Of a DNA stretch of 64,000 bases, positions 10,464 through 20,566 are shown piece after piece. The DNA is from Ditylenchus dipsaci (lineage: Eukaryota > Nematoda > Chromadorea > Rhabditida > Anguinidae). Location of the stretch: positions 39,128 to 103,127 of the forward strand of contig SADC01000497.1 of assembly GCA_004194705.1 (NCBI GenBank), read 5' to 3'. The translations under genes and the position numbers were made by a program. Position 1 is the first letter of the stretch, and every line of letters begins with the position of its first letter. The notes beneath the pieces are model-generated. The model made no database searches. It was given only the letters and a program-made list of their open reading frames with translations, and was not told the DNA's origin.

Positions 10464-12213
10464 ACAAGTTCAGGCATTCTTCCAGTAGTATTACTGGCCT
10501 GACACACCAGCCAACTAAGAATAGTAGTTGATCCAGTCAGTCAGCAGTAGCTGCTGCTGCTGTCCAGTGCTGGCCAGCCATTAGGCAAGCTGGGTGGTGT
10601 GTCTCGATGCTGTGTTTAACCCCTCTCCTCCCAGCCATACAGCTGTTCTTATAGTGTGGTTGCACAAAAGTTGCTCTTCTAGCCATCCATCCTCACTGAG
10701 CTTTTTTGAGTGGATAGGAGGTGAGGGAGGATAAAGCGGGGGGTTGAGGGTGAAATATGTGTATAATCTCTCAACACTAGAAGAACATCCTGGCAGCCTT
10801 GTTGACTAGCCTCTGAGTGGCTGATTTGAAGAGACAGAGAAATGCTTAAAAGTACAACAAATTCTTTTGTTTCTTTGCGTTGTTTGAGGGCAAAGCTGTA
10901 CCTAAGACAAAAATCAGTTTTGGTTGTTTCCCATATAATAATCTGCAAAGTTCGACGGATTCGGGGTTCAATCACCAACACTACTTGATTCATGGACAAT
11001 TCAGTGTCTAGCACAATTCGTTACAGGACATCATATTTTTCGTATGATATACCTGATTTTTTTCAGTACACTCTTACACTCTAATTTGAGTGAGGATTCT
11101 TTTTCTATTGTCTGTCAAATTTAAATTCCGCTCGAGACAACAAGCATTTGAACTTTAAATAAAAAGACAAAAAATTGCTATTGACTCATAACTTTTAAAG
11201 TCAGTTTCATAAGCAAATCGACCATACTGAACACGAATTTGATGTCAAAATTATAAACTTGCCTAACGAAAAAAGTTTCACGTCAGCCGGTGTCAAGCAG
11301 ATTGGGTGTGTCAATATTTTAAATCGAGCATAACTTCTAAATGCCAACATGAGCAACGTATTTTTTTACATGGTTATAGAATTTGAATTGTTCTTTCAAA
11401 ATATGTAAGTATCTCCGTTGTCATTGCTGGTCAATTCTGAGATTTTGGCTGTTTTTGTCAAAAAGAATCCACCCTCAAAATGAAAATTTTTCATAAAAAC
11501 ATCCACATCTCAGAGAGCAGCATGAATAGGATTGAAAACAAACAGTCAATTTCGGGCACATGTGATTGTATGCCAACTTTTAGCGCCCTTTAACTTTTCT
11601 TGGACAAGAAACAGACCCCAAACAGATTCCCACATAATTAAAAATTACTCAGGATGAAAAATGCTACAACCTACAAAAAAAAATGCTACAAAAATGCTTT
11701 GAAAGAACCTTTTGGAAAAAACCTACACTCCGAAAAATCACTATTCAGCTCTTCTTTGAGATTGGATCATAATTACAAAACCAGTTTCTTGAATCGCTCA
11801 AAATCCCACCATAAATTATTTCAAACTGCCTCATGCCGCTTCAATCACTAGTTTAAGATAGTTCAATACTGATTTGAAACGGTTTAGGGTGTCATGAGGT
11901 TGGTTGAAATACAGTGGTGTAGTTCATGGTGAGATTCTAAGCTATCCAAAATGTTTCTAAAGCAGTAAGAAAAGGTTCTAGTTTTAGCTCTATCTTAATG
12001 TAGGGTAACGGTAAAGTTAACCTTATATCTGATGGTGAAAAAGACTGTTACTCCAAAACACTATAAACCGTCCCAATGGATTCGAATTTTACATGTGAAT
12101 CAGGTGAGGTCTCAATTCGCCTCAATTTACGTGTGATTCAGGCCGAGGATTGGATTCATTTCTGAAAAAGTGATGTGACGTTAATGTTTATAGTAGTAAA
12201 AGTTTTTTTAATA
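10464..12213. other. Non-coding stretch, nothing recognised
   Basis: The part to 11233 is still inside the duplication and includes a GAGGGAGGATAAAG purine tract near 10725. From 11234 to 12213 I see AT-rich sequence with no convincing exon, RNA gene or transposon end. Confidence 0.5.
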
Positions 12214-12686
12214 CAGTGGGTGTCAATAAAAAGCTGTTAGGTGAAATAATAATAAGTGATTTTTAAAAACAATTTTAACGCAGCAATTTTCAATAAATTC
12301 ATTCTTTTCAAATTCATGATCAGCAACACGGAAAACCCTTAAAACCATTTTTTACATGGTCGTTGGCCAAAAAATGTGTCCACGAGAATCGGGTAAAATT
12401 TCACTCTCAACAGTTGGGGGTAGTTATTTTACCCTCAGCTGAAGGTAAGTTTACCCGTCACGTAATTTTGATGGTGAAGGTGAAATTCGGTGCATAGATG
12501 TTTCCTTGAAAATAAAACTTTTTTCATTTTCGGGAAACGTTCCCGAAAATGGAACTTGAAAGAGTAAGATATCTCTAGTGGTATATATTTACACCTGTAG
12601 GGATACTTATTTAGACATACCAAGGGTCTTTGCAGCTTCGCGGCGAAGACCAACACACTCCACATTGCAAGGAATAGGGGTACATA

Positions 12687-12800
12687 CCGTACTTTCTCTA
12701 TTAAACGCCCCGGGGCGTTTATTGTGGGATACCCCTTCGAGGGGGGGGGGAGGAGCGTTTATTAGAGAAAGGGCGTTTATTACAGAGGGGGCGTTAATTT
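12687..12800. repeat. TACCGTA-type MITE end with AAACGCCCC repeats
   Basis: TACCGTACTTTCTCTATTAA leads into CGCCCCGGGGCG and repeated GCGTTTATTAGAGAAAG-type units. Only one end is clear. The terminus matches the TA-flanked elements at 15718, 26344 and 33529. Confidence 0.55.
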
Positions 12801-13176
12801 TTCAATAGAAAATTTGGCGACACTGTAATATATCTTCCCTCCCAAATCGACCTGCTGTCATATACCCCCTCCTCGCCTTTAACACAAGCTGATCAACGAA
12901 CGAACACAAAATGGACAAACATAAAATAGTAATCATCGTCATTCACGGCTTACTTATTGCGTGTTTTCTTTTAGTTTTTTTTTCTACTATTCCGGTCTTT
13001 TCAAAGACGTTGAGACCATCTTTTTTAGTGTTTAAAGTTCGGATGGCGCGGGAACAGCAAAATTGATAAGACGGTAAAAACAACTTTTTTATTTTAGGAC
13101 AAAAAATTGTTTGAAAAATTTTCGACGCTACTGTCATATACCAGGTAAGTGTGTGCGCGCATCTCTAACTCTCATG

Positions 13177-14598
13177 GGTTGTGGGTATATATCTCCCCAC
13201 ATATCTCCCCAACATATATCTCCCCACATATATCTCCCCACATATATCTCCCCAGCATATATCTCCCCACATATATCTCCCAGGATATATCTCCCCACAT
13301 ATATCTCCCCAGGATATATTCCCACATATATCTCCCCAGCATATATCTCCCCACATATATCTCCCCAGGATATATCTCCCACATATATCTCCCCAGGATA
13401 TATCTCCCCACATATATCTCCCAGGATATATCTCCCCACATATATCTCCCCAGGATATATCTCCCCACATATATCTCCCCAGCATATATCTCCCCAAATC
13501 CCAATTTTACACATTTATTTACTTATAGTTGTCTTACAACACTACTGTACGGTTGTAGATCGTGTCCAGGTGGTGCTAGTCAGGCAGGGCTACCCAAGTA
13601 GTGTTACTACTATCTGCGCTGGTAGTAGCCAGATTGTGGTACCTAAGTGGAGGTCCTTAGGTAGTGGTACCCAGTTAGTGATGCTCAGGTTGTATGATTT
13701 AGGCAGTGATACCCTAATGGTACTCAAGTAGGGCTAGAAGCACCTATCCAGGTGGAATTAGCTAGGTAGTGGTGCTCATGTAGTGTTCGTGTAGTATTAT
13801 CCAGAAGGCGCGGGTTCTGCGCAAATTTTTCTAATTAATCTTTTTGTCTTACGAGCAACTCATATAATTTTAATTTTTTTTCTATAATCTTACCTGAGTT
13901 CCACTTGATAATCCCTAGTAAATGCAATTTTATGGCGTACTTCTGAGTTTCGCTGAATTCGCCACGCACATCCATTTATCCCCAGACATCACCATCTACC
14001 TAAACCACCTCAGAATTGCGAAACTACTCCAGAACTGTGGTCTCTGCAAGTCAAACAATTACGAACCCATGTTCAGGACATAATTCTGGATAGGGTATAT
14101 TAATTTTAATTTAACTTTTAATAACTTTTAGCTAAAATTCAAAATTTTGGATTTTGGAGGTGAATCTCCATTTAGGGCAGGTACCAGGTGGTGTCCTACC
14201 CATCTTAAGGATTACTGGTCTTATAGTAAATATTTTATGACCGTTATTCAAGAAAAAAAAATAATGCCTACTACCACCAGGATTTGAACCTGTAACCTCA
14301 AAAATTTGGAAAGGGATTCACCGCGTGGGAATTTACCGAGGGGCGAATATGTAGAGAGGCAGTTTGTAAAGTGTGAATTTACCTAGAGCCGTAATTAGGT
14401 TGTTTAACGATGGATCATACCAGGTTCAGTGGTGGACTGTATATCTGGGGAGATATATGATGGGGAGATATATGTGGGGAGATATATGTTGGGGAGACAT
14501 ATGATGGGAGATATATGCTGGGAGATATATGTGGGGAGATATATGCTGGCGAGATAAGTGTTGGGGAGATATATGTGGGGAGATATATACCCATAACC
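13177..14598. mobile_element. MULE-type non-autonomous element, CATATATCTCCCC arrays
   Basis: Left GGTTGTGGGTATATATCTCC and right (reverse complement GGTTATGGGTATATATCTCC) are near-identical TIRs. About 300 bp of (CCACATATATCTCC) at left and about 150 bp of the inverted word at right follow. The flanking duplication CTCTCATG (13169-13176 and 14599-14606) is perfect over 8 bp. All reading frames across the array are repeat by-products. The middle (13500-14420) is unremarkable. Confidence 0.88.
14240..14330 (-). ncRNA. tRNA-like B-box relic
   Basis: On the minus strand, GAGGTTACAGGTTCAAATCC contains a full B-box match (GGTTCAAATCC). No matching acceptor stem or A box was found. Similar isolated B boxes occur at about 34570-34600 (minus) and about 35045-35060 (plus, GGTTCGAATCC). 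Confidence 0.35.
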
Positions 14599-14906
14599 CT
14601 CTCATGCCCCTGCACCCCCTTCGGGGTTATTTGTTTTTTTACCGAGTTATTTGTTTTTTTTATCTTTGTTTTTTTCCCACTCGTTTTACAAGCCGGCCAG
14701 AGGCGCAGCATCAAAAAATTTAGCCTAGCACTGAAAAGTGCTAGGTTTAGGTGAAAACCAGCGGGTATACCCCGATGATCGGTTTGTTCCATTGAAAGTA
14801 GTTATACTTTCACCTGCACCACGAGTACCTGGGTTTGTGAGTGCCTTTAGACGCTTAGAGAATTAATACTCTAAGGATCCCATCACCTTGAAAAAGTGGC
14901 CCCTGT

Positions 14907-15293
14907 CAGGCCTGTGCACGGGCCGAAAACGGGCCGAAGCGGGCCCTGGATTTTCTCTGACTTTTTTCAGACTTTTTAGAAAAAAGTTTATACCATCTGA
15001 TAGCTAAGATTTCAGGCTACAAAATGCTCTTTTCCGGGCCGGGGTTTGAAATTTTTTTTTGACCAACGGGCCGGCTTTTGCTCGAAAAACCACGTTTTTT
15101 TGAAAAAAGGTGTTTTTTGACAAAAAAAGCCGGCCGTTGGTCAAAAAAATTTCAAACCCCGGCCCGGAAAAGAGCATTTTGTAGCCTGAAATCTTAGCTA
15201 TCAGATGGTATAAACTTTTTCTAAAAAGTCTGAAAAAAGTCAGAGAAAATCCAGAGCCCGCTTCGGCCCGTTTTCGGCCCGTGCACAGGCCTG
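14907..15293. mobile_element. hAT-like foldback element
   Basis: An almost perfect palindrome (arms about 190 bp) with ends CAGGCCTGTGCACGGGCCG. Flanks GCCCCTGT (14899-14906) and GCCCTGT (15294-15300) agree apart from one base. The related repeat at 36712-36740 reads GTGGCCCCTGTATTATTC uninterrupted, which is an empty-site paralogue. Confidence 0.82.
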
Positions 15294-15458
15294 GCCCTGT
15301 TTGTTCCCTTCCCTCCCAATACAGCCCGTTATCCCATTTAAATTGCTTTTCTGGTCCTTTTATGGCGAAATTATTGTATAAAAATGGGTTTTGACCATTC
15401 CTAAAAAGTCTGTTTAGGGGGGGGGGGAGAGTATACGAAGCTGCCAAAGACCCTTGGT

Positions 15459-16191
15459 CATAGTTGGATCGCCGCCGCCGCCACCGCCGGCGGCGCCGCC
15501 AGGCGGCGGCGGCAAAATATAAGGTGCCGCCGGCGGCGGCGGCTGCGCCGGCGGCTGAAAATGAGGTCGGCGGCGGCGGTGGCGGTGCGGCGGAGTAAAT
15601 AGGCTGCGGCGGCGGTGGCGGCGATGTGCGGCGGCGGTGGCGGCACCACCAATTACAAAGTGCCAAACAATGCTTGTTTTGAATGGTCATCTTACGAAAA
15701 TATGATAAAATGACATACCGTATTTTCTCTATTAATGAACCCGGTTCATTATTTTCAACCCTCCAAAAATGTTGAAATTGTAAATCAAAAATGGCCCTAA
15801 CTCTGAAATCCTAGTCAAAAAATCGAGGGGGGTTCATTATTAGAGAGGGGTTCATTAATAGAGAAAATACGGTAATTTAGAATTTACTGTTCTCTTGAAA
15901 AAATTTTATTCTATGACAAACATAAATTAAACAGAAATTTTTTTTTGCAGTGAAGCGTTAGCTGGCGGCGGCGGTGGCGGCGATGGCAGCGCCGGCGGCG
16001 GCGGCGAAAATAAAAAGTGCCGCCGGCGGTGGCGGCGGCGGTGGTGGCAAAGCAGCGGCGGCGGTGGCGGCGGTGAAATTTAGCAAGATTTTTGCGCCGC
16101 GGCGGTGGCGCCGGCGTCGGCGGTGTTGTTGGCGACGCCGCCGGCGGTGGCGGCGGCGGCGGTGGTAGTTTTTCGGAGATGCACAACTATG
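15459..16191. mobile_element. hAT-like element with GCCGCCGGCGGC arrays
   Basis: Ends CATAGTTG...CAACTATG lie between perfect 8-bp copies of CCCTTGGT (15451-15458 and 16192-16199). Both subterminal zones are GC-rich runs of GGCGGC/GCCGCC units (about 15470-15650 and 15963-16167). The intact opposite arm of the host foldback at about 12630 shows the uninterrupted target. Proline/arginine-rich reading frames here are artefacts of the repeat. Confidence 0.88.
15718..15872. mobile_element. TA-flanked MITE, CCGTATTTTCTCTATTAATG ends
   Basis: A 155-bp inverted-repeat element flanked by TA on both sides, with inner words AATGAACCC. TA duplication and terminal structure fit Tc1/mariner-type MITEs. 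It is nested inside the 15459-16191 element. Confidence 0.82.
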
Positions 16192-16619
16192 CCCTTGGTA
16201 TGTCTAAATAAGTATCCCTACAGGTGTAAAATATACCACTAGAGATATCTTACTCTTTTCAAGTTCCATTTTCGGGAACGTTTCCCGAAAATGAAAAAAG
16301 TTTTATTTTCAAGGAAACATCTATGCACCGAATTTCACCTTCACCATCAAAATTACGTGACGGGTAAACTTACCTTCAGCTGAGGGTAAAATAACTACCC
16401 CCAACTGTTGAGAGTGAAATTTTACCCGATTCTCGTGGACACATTTTTTGGCCAACGACCATGTAAAAAATGGTTTTAAGGGTTTTCCGTGTTGCTGATC
16501 ATGAATTTGAAAAGAATGAATTTATTGAAAATTGCTGCGTTAAAACTGTTTTTAAAAAATCACTTTTTACCTAATATTTCACCTAACAGCTTTTTATTGT
16601 TAAAATAAATTGTTAAAAA

Positions 16620-17078
16620 AAAATTGAGTTAAAAAAGAAAAAAACTCCGCCCAAGCATCCGCACTCGAATTCGAGTTAGGCTTCTTGGCCAGAGTCTTAA
16701 AATTTTATCTGAGTTTTTAAAGCAACATTCACTCAGTCAATAGCCCATTTGGTAGCCCTAAAACCTCAACTATATGATGTGAGTAGCTGAATAAGGAACT
16801 GGGAAAATAAAAAACTAGACCAACTGAATAATTTAGGAAAACAGTAAAAAAGCGAGGATTCTGTTTAGCGGATTCTTAGTGAGTAGTCTGAGTAGTCTGT
16901 AACAGACTCCTCATTGTGAATGCGCCTTTAGAAACCAAGTTGAAAAATCCGTACACAAGTTAAGTGATTAGGAAAAATTTTTGAATTCCCGGGCACCACC
17001 TCTTATTAGCGTGGGTATGCCCCTTTAAAGGACAGTCAAAAAGGCGCAAAAAGAAATTCGTAAATCGCATTCCTGCTG
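16620..17078. other. Non-coding stretch
   Basis: AT-rich. The words GATTCTTAGTGAGTAGTCTG and CAGACTCCTCATTGTGAA near 16870-16920 are related to the GCGGATGCTG repeats at 30.5-31.3 kb. Nothing else recognised. Confidence 0.45.
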
Positions 17079-17858
17079 GGGCCGTAGTAACAATCGTAGT
17101 AACAACTTCCGTGGCTAAAAGTGAATATCTCGGAGTTCAGTCCACTTTTTGAATAGTAGTTTTTCGCAAACAAAAAAAGACAAGTTTTATCTTCAGATTT
17201 TATTACAATAATCTAAATCGCTCATCGGTAACCAGAGCTAGCACTAAATGCAAAAAAATATCCGCAGCTGCGGATATTTTTTGGACCTGTGAGGCTAAAA
17301 ATCAAATTCATCGTACAGGTTTGAGCTGATTGTGATGATGTTTCACTTGGTTTGTAGCCTAGATTATAAGGAACATTTTGGTGGTTTAAAAAGTATTTCG
17401 GCTTTACCAAACTTAAAAATATTACTAAAAGTGCCTCTAAATATAGAGTTCGGAAAATTATCCGTGGATAGACTAAGCTAACTTTTCAAATTCAATATTT
17501 AGAGGCACTTTTAGTAATATTTTAAGTTTGGTAAAGCCGAAAATACTTTTTAAACCACCAAAATGTTCGTTATAATCTAGGCTACAAACCAAGTGAAACA
17601 TCATCACAATCAGCTCAAACCTGTACGATAAATTTGATTTTAGCCTCACAGGTCCAAAAAATATCCGCAGCTGCGGATATTTTTTTGCATTTAGTGCTAG
17701 CTCTGGTTACCGATGAGCGATTTAGATTATTGCAATAAAATCTCAAGATAAAACTTGTCTTTTTTGTTTGCAAAAAACTACTATTCAAAAGTGGACTGAA
17801 CTCCGAGATATTCCACTTTTAGCCACGGAAGTTGTTACTACGATTGTTACTACGGCCC
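17079..17858. mobile_element. Large perfect-looking palindrome (foldback element)
   Basis: Two arms of about 370 bp, near-identical and inverted around about 17468, with ends GGGCCGTAGTAACAATCGT. Each arm contains the motif ATCCGCAGCTGCGGAT, itself palindromic. I found no target-site duplication. Frames such as 17222-17410 are not genes. Confidence 0.8.
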
Positions 17859-18077
17859 TTGGTTACGTTCATAATTAAGGTGTCGAAGTGGAATTCGTCA
17901 CTTTTAGACATTTTTTGCATTTTAGCTACAAAAGCCATTTGTTTTTTTGTTTTTACTTGGTTTCTAACAAACAACAACCTAAAATCAAATCTAGGCCTTG
18001 TTTTGTTAGAAACCAAGCTGAAAAATCGGTGCGTTGACGTTAGTTAACTTTGTCCAAAATCTCGTTTTTTATAGCTC

Positions 18078-18262
18078 CCCCATACTCCGGCGGGTCACGG
18101 GTCAAATGTTGACCCGCCACTTTTGCACCGTGAGTCTGACCAGCTGTTCACTCGATAAAATTGACTAGTTTTTTTTGAACCGTGACCCGTGACTCAAAAT
18201 ATGACCCGCGAGTCATTCCAAATTTATAAGTGAATTTTGACCCGTGACCCGCGGGAGTATGG
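18078..18262. mobile_element. Short TIR element with GACCCGTGACCCG repeats
   Basis: Ends CCCCCATACTCC...GGAGTATGGGGG are inverted, and the inside carries several GACCCG(T/C)GA words in both orientations. No clear target-site duplication. Confidence 0.6.
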
Positions 18263-18790
18263 GGGGGGACTTATAAAACCTCATAATAAAGCATCCAAAT
18301 ATTAGTCTCAGTCCCAGATTACCCCTGAAAATGTGCGTATCACCTTTATTAGTCCGTACTATCCCTAATCCTGAGGCATAAATAGTTAAAACACATATTT
18401 CTTCCAAAATGAGACCAAAGGTACCAAACGTCGATACCCGAAAAATCAGCGCAGAAGTTCGATGATTGTGCAATAAAATTGAATTGGCGGGGAACAATTC
18501 AAAACCCTTTAAACCGGCAACCCGATCAACCGACACGTCCATTCAAATCGCCACTGTGTAAACGCATGATTTGGTGGCCGGCAAAGAAATTAAAAGGGCA
18601 TGCTCACCTGTTCGAAATTTTTCCCAGTCAATTAAAAAAAATTCTTATTTGTTCAACCTCTGTGCGGATTCTATTAGCTAGTTTCTTAGCAAAACAAGAT
18701 CTAATATTTGATTCAGTTATAATTTTGTCAGAAGCCAATAGATGCGTGCACTCACTTACCTTAGACATGATTTTGAGAAGAACTCTTGAT

Positions 18791-20001
18791 CAGTGTTGTT
18801 CCGGCGCCGGCGCTAGCGCCGGCGCCGGCGCTGCCCCGGGAAAAAACAGCGCCGGGCCGGCGCTCGGCGCCGGCGCTGGGCCAATGAAAAATTTTGGTCG
18901 GCGCCGGCGCTGGCGCCGGCGCTAAAAATTTTCGTCCCGGCGCTGGCCCCGGCGCTGTTTTCGAACGGCTACAGCGCCGGCGCTGTTTTGAACGATCATG
19001 GCGCCGGCGCTGTTTCTAAAATTTAACAGCCTAAAATTGAGAAAGACAATTATTCTTAATTTTAAACTAAATTATCAGAACTTTTGTGCTGCAATTTCTT
19101 TCATTTCTTTAAATATTTTATTTATTTTCTTTAATTTTTTAGTTTATTTTTGTAACATAACCAGGGTATACTATGCTATTTTTAAAAAAGTAATTCACAC
19201 AACTTTTATTTTCACAAGACTAATATGGATTATCCATTTCTTTCATGAACTTCCCTTTTATTTAATAACTTCACCTCATATGGACTTATTTCTCAGCATA
19301 CGGAAAATACAGGGTGTTTCGAGAAATCCACAGGATTTTAAATGGTTATAACTTGTTTTCGCGACCGAATTTCTAATTTCTGTTTCCTTCAACCATTTTT
19401 CCTTGACGGGCAATTCATTTGGTGTATAATGTCAAAAATACGGTTTCGCTTGGTCCCTTTGTGGTCCTGGTCTGTGGGTGGCTCCTAGATGGCTAAAACC
19501 CGAAACACAGGGGGGACCAAGCGAAAATCATAATTTTGACACTATACATTTAACGAAATTGCCCGTCAAGAGAAAACGATTAGTGAAAACAGAAATTCGT
19601 TCTAGAAAAAGGTTATAGCCATCTCAAATTCTGCGGATTTTTAAAACACCCTGTATTTCAAAATTCACTCACCATGAGGAACTAATACAGGAAATATATC
19701 GATATAGATAGCAAATAATTATTATCGCTTCACTGTAAAAAACATACTGTTGAAAAAATAGGAATTTTCATGTAATTTACAGCAAAAGCAAAATTATCAA
19801 GCCGGCGCCGGCGTCGGCGCTGCCATGAACGCCGGCGCTGGCGCCGGCGCTGGGGCATTTTTTCAAAGAGGTCGGCGCGGCGCTGGCGCCGGAGCCAAAT
19901 TTTTTAATGGAGGCGCTCGGCGCTGGCGCTGGGGCCTTTTCTCAGAAAGGGTCGGCGCCGGCGCTGGCGCCGGCGCCAATCCCGGCGCTGGAACAACACT
20001 G
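18791..20001. mobile_element. hAT-like element with AGCGCCGGCGCT arrays
   Basis: TIRs CAGTGTTGTTCC...GGAACAACACTG are flanked by perfect CTCTTGAT copies (18783-18790 and 20002-20009). The subterminal zones (18803-19015 and 19800-19990) are runs of GGCGCC/AGCGCCGGCGCT, a perfect palindrome and an island of high GC in AT-rich DNA. It sits inside a copy of the splice-donor foldback repeat. It is non-autonomous. Confidence 0.9.
19320..19653. mobile_element. TA-flanked CAGGGTGTTT foldback MITE
   Basis: CAGGGTGTTTCGAG...TTTTAAAACACCCTG lies between TA dinucleotides. The arms are inverted over most of the length (GGTTATAACTTG / AAGGTTATAGCC). Nested in the 18791-20001 element. Tc1/mariner-type by TA target and ends. 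Confidence 0.75.
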
Positions 20002-20566
20002 CTCTTGATCATAAAAACATATAAAGAGTCTTTTTGGTTAGTTCCAGTAACCGAAATGCGGTAGAAATAACCCTGCGGTTCCCCTATCCTTTCATACCCT
20101 TTCAGGCTGGGTACAACGGTTTTCAAACTACCCTAAACTTTACTAATCCTTTAAAAAATGTTTTGCTGTTATAAGTAGTCAAAAAAAATGTTTGTAACCA
20201 GCAGGGTTTGAATATTCACCGTAATATGAATTTAGCGAGGGTAAAATTAATTTCCCGAGGATTTGCCAAGGATATATAACATTTTTTTTTAATTGGGGCC
20301 CAAATGCGGTGGGGACTCAAACGCGTGGATAGATTTTGTGTCCTTGTGCCACTCATACATATCATCTTTCAGTGTGAAAGCGAAGCTCTAAGCTATTGAA
20401 TTGTGCAAGTTTATGGCAAAATCTCTGGAGGTATATTGTTTCGAAAGTTTTACGACAAATCTATTAAATTTGGGTAATCTATTTTCGTTAAATAAATCTT
20501 GATCAACGATTTCTGAAATTAAGGTTATCATCAAGGACAATCTATCGCTCATTCCGTATTGCAAAA

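Larger units (their letters stand above)
1..11233 (+). repeat. Segmental duplication, copy A (may extend left of window)
   Basis: Bases 1-81 match 52880-52970, and from 1897 the match resumes and runs to about 11233, against copy B at 52880-64000, in the same orientation. Non-repeat parts such as 2200-5700 look about 98% identical by eye. Copy A holds extra elements that copy B lacks (82-1896 and about 5735-8140). Copy A lacks the insertions at 53065-54106 and 56273-59442. The left edge coincides with the window edge, so the true boundary is unknown. Confidence 0.95.
12214..16600. mobile_element. Large foldback element with nested insertions
   Basis: The arm at about 12224-12660 reappears inverted at about 16600-16192, continuing at 15458-15430; the arms are nearly identical over about 410 bp. 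The left outer end TACAGTGGGTGTCAATAAAA looks like a Tc1/mariner terminus; the matching right terminus is eroded. The interior is a stack of other elements: 13177-14598, 14907-15293, 15459-16191 and 15718-15872, plus fragments with GGCGCTACTGT ends. Confidence 0.75.

Noticed and set aside
13190..13497. Possible CRISPR-like array
   Set aside because: No unique spacers; simple tandem repeat within a TIR element of a eukaryotic genome.
13111..13731. 206-aa frame rich in HISPQYISP and opposite-strand GEIYVGRYM frames
   Set aside because: By-products of the CATATATCTCCCC array of a non-autonomous element.
14270..14300. tRNA gene
   Set aside because: Good B box but no A box or foldable acceptor stem.
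15004..16186. Proline/arginine/alanine-rich frames on both strands
   Set aside because: Produced by GGC/GCC arrays and a palindrome; no start context, splice sites or conservation.
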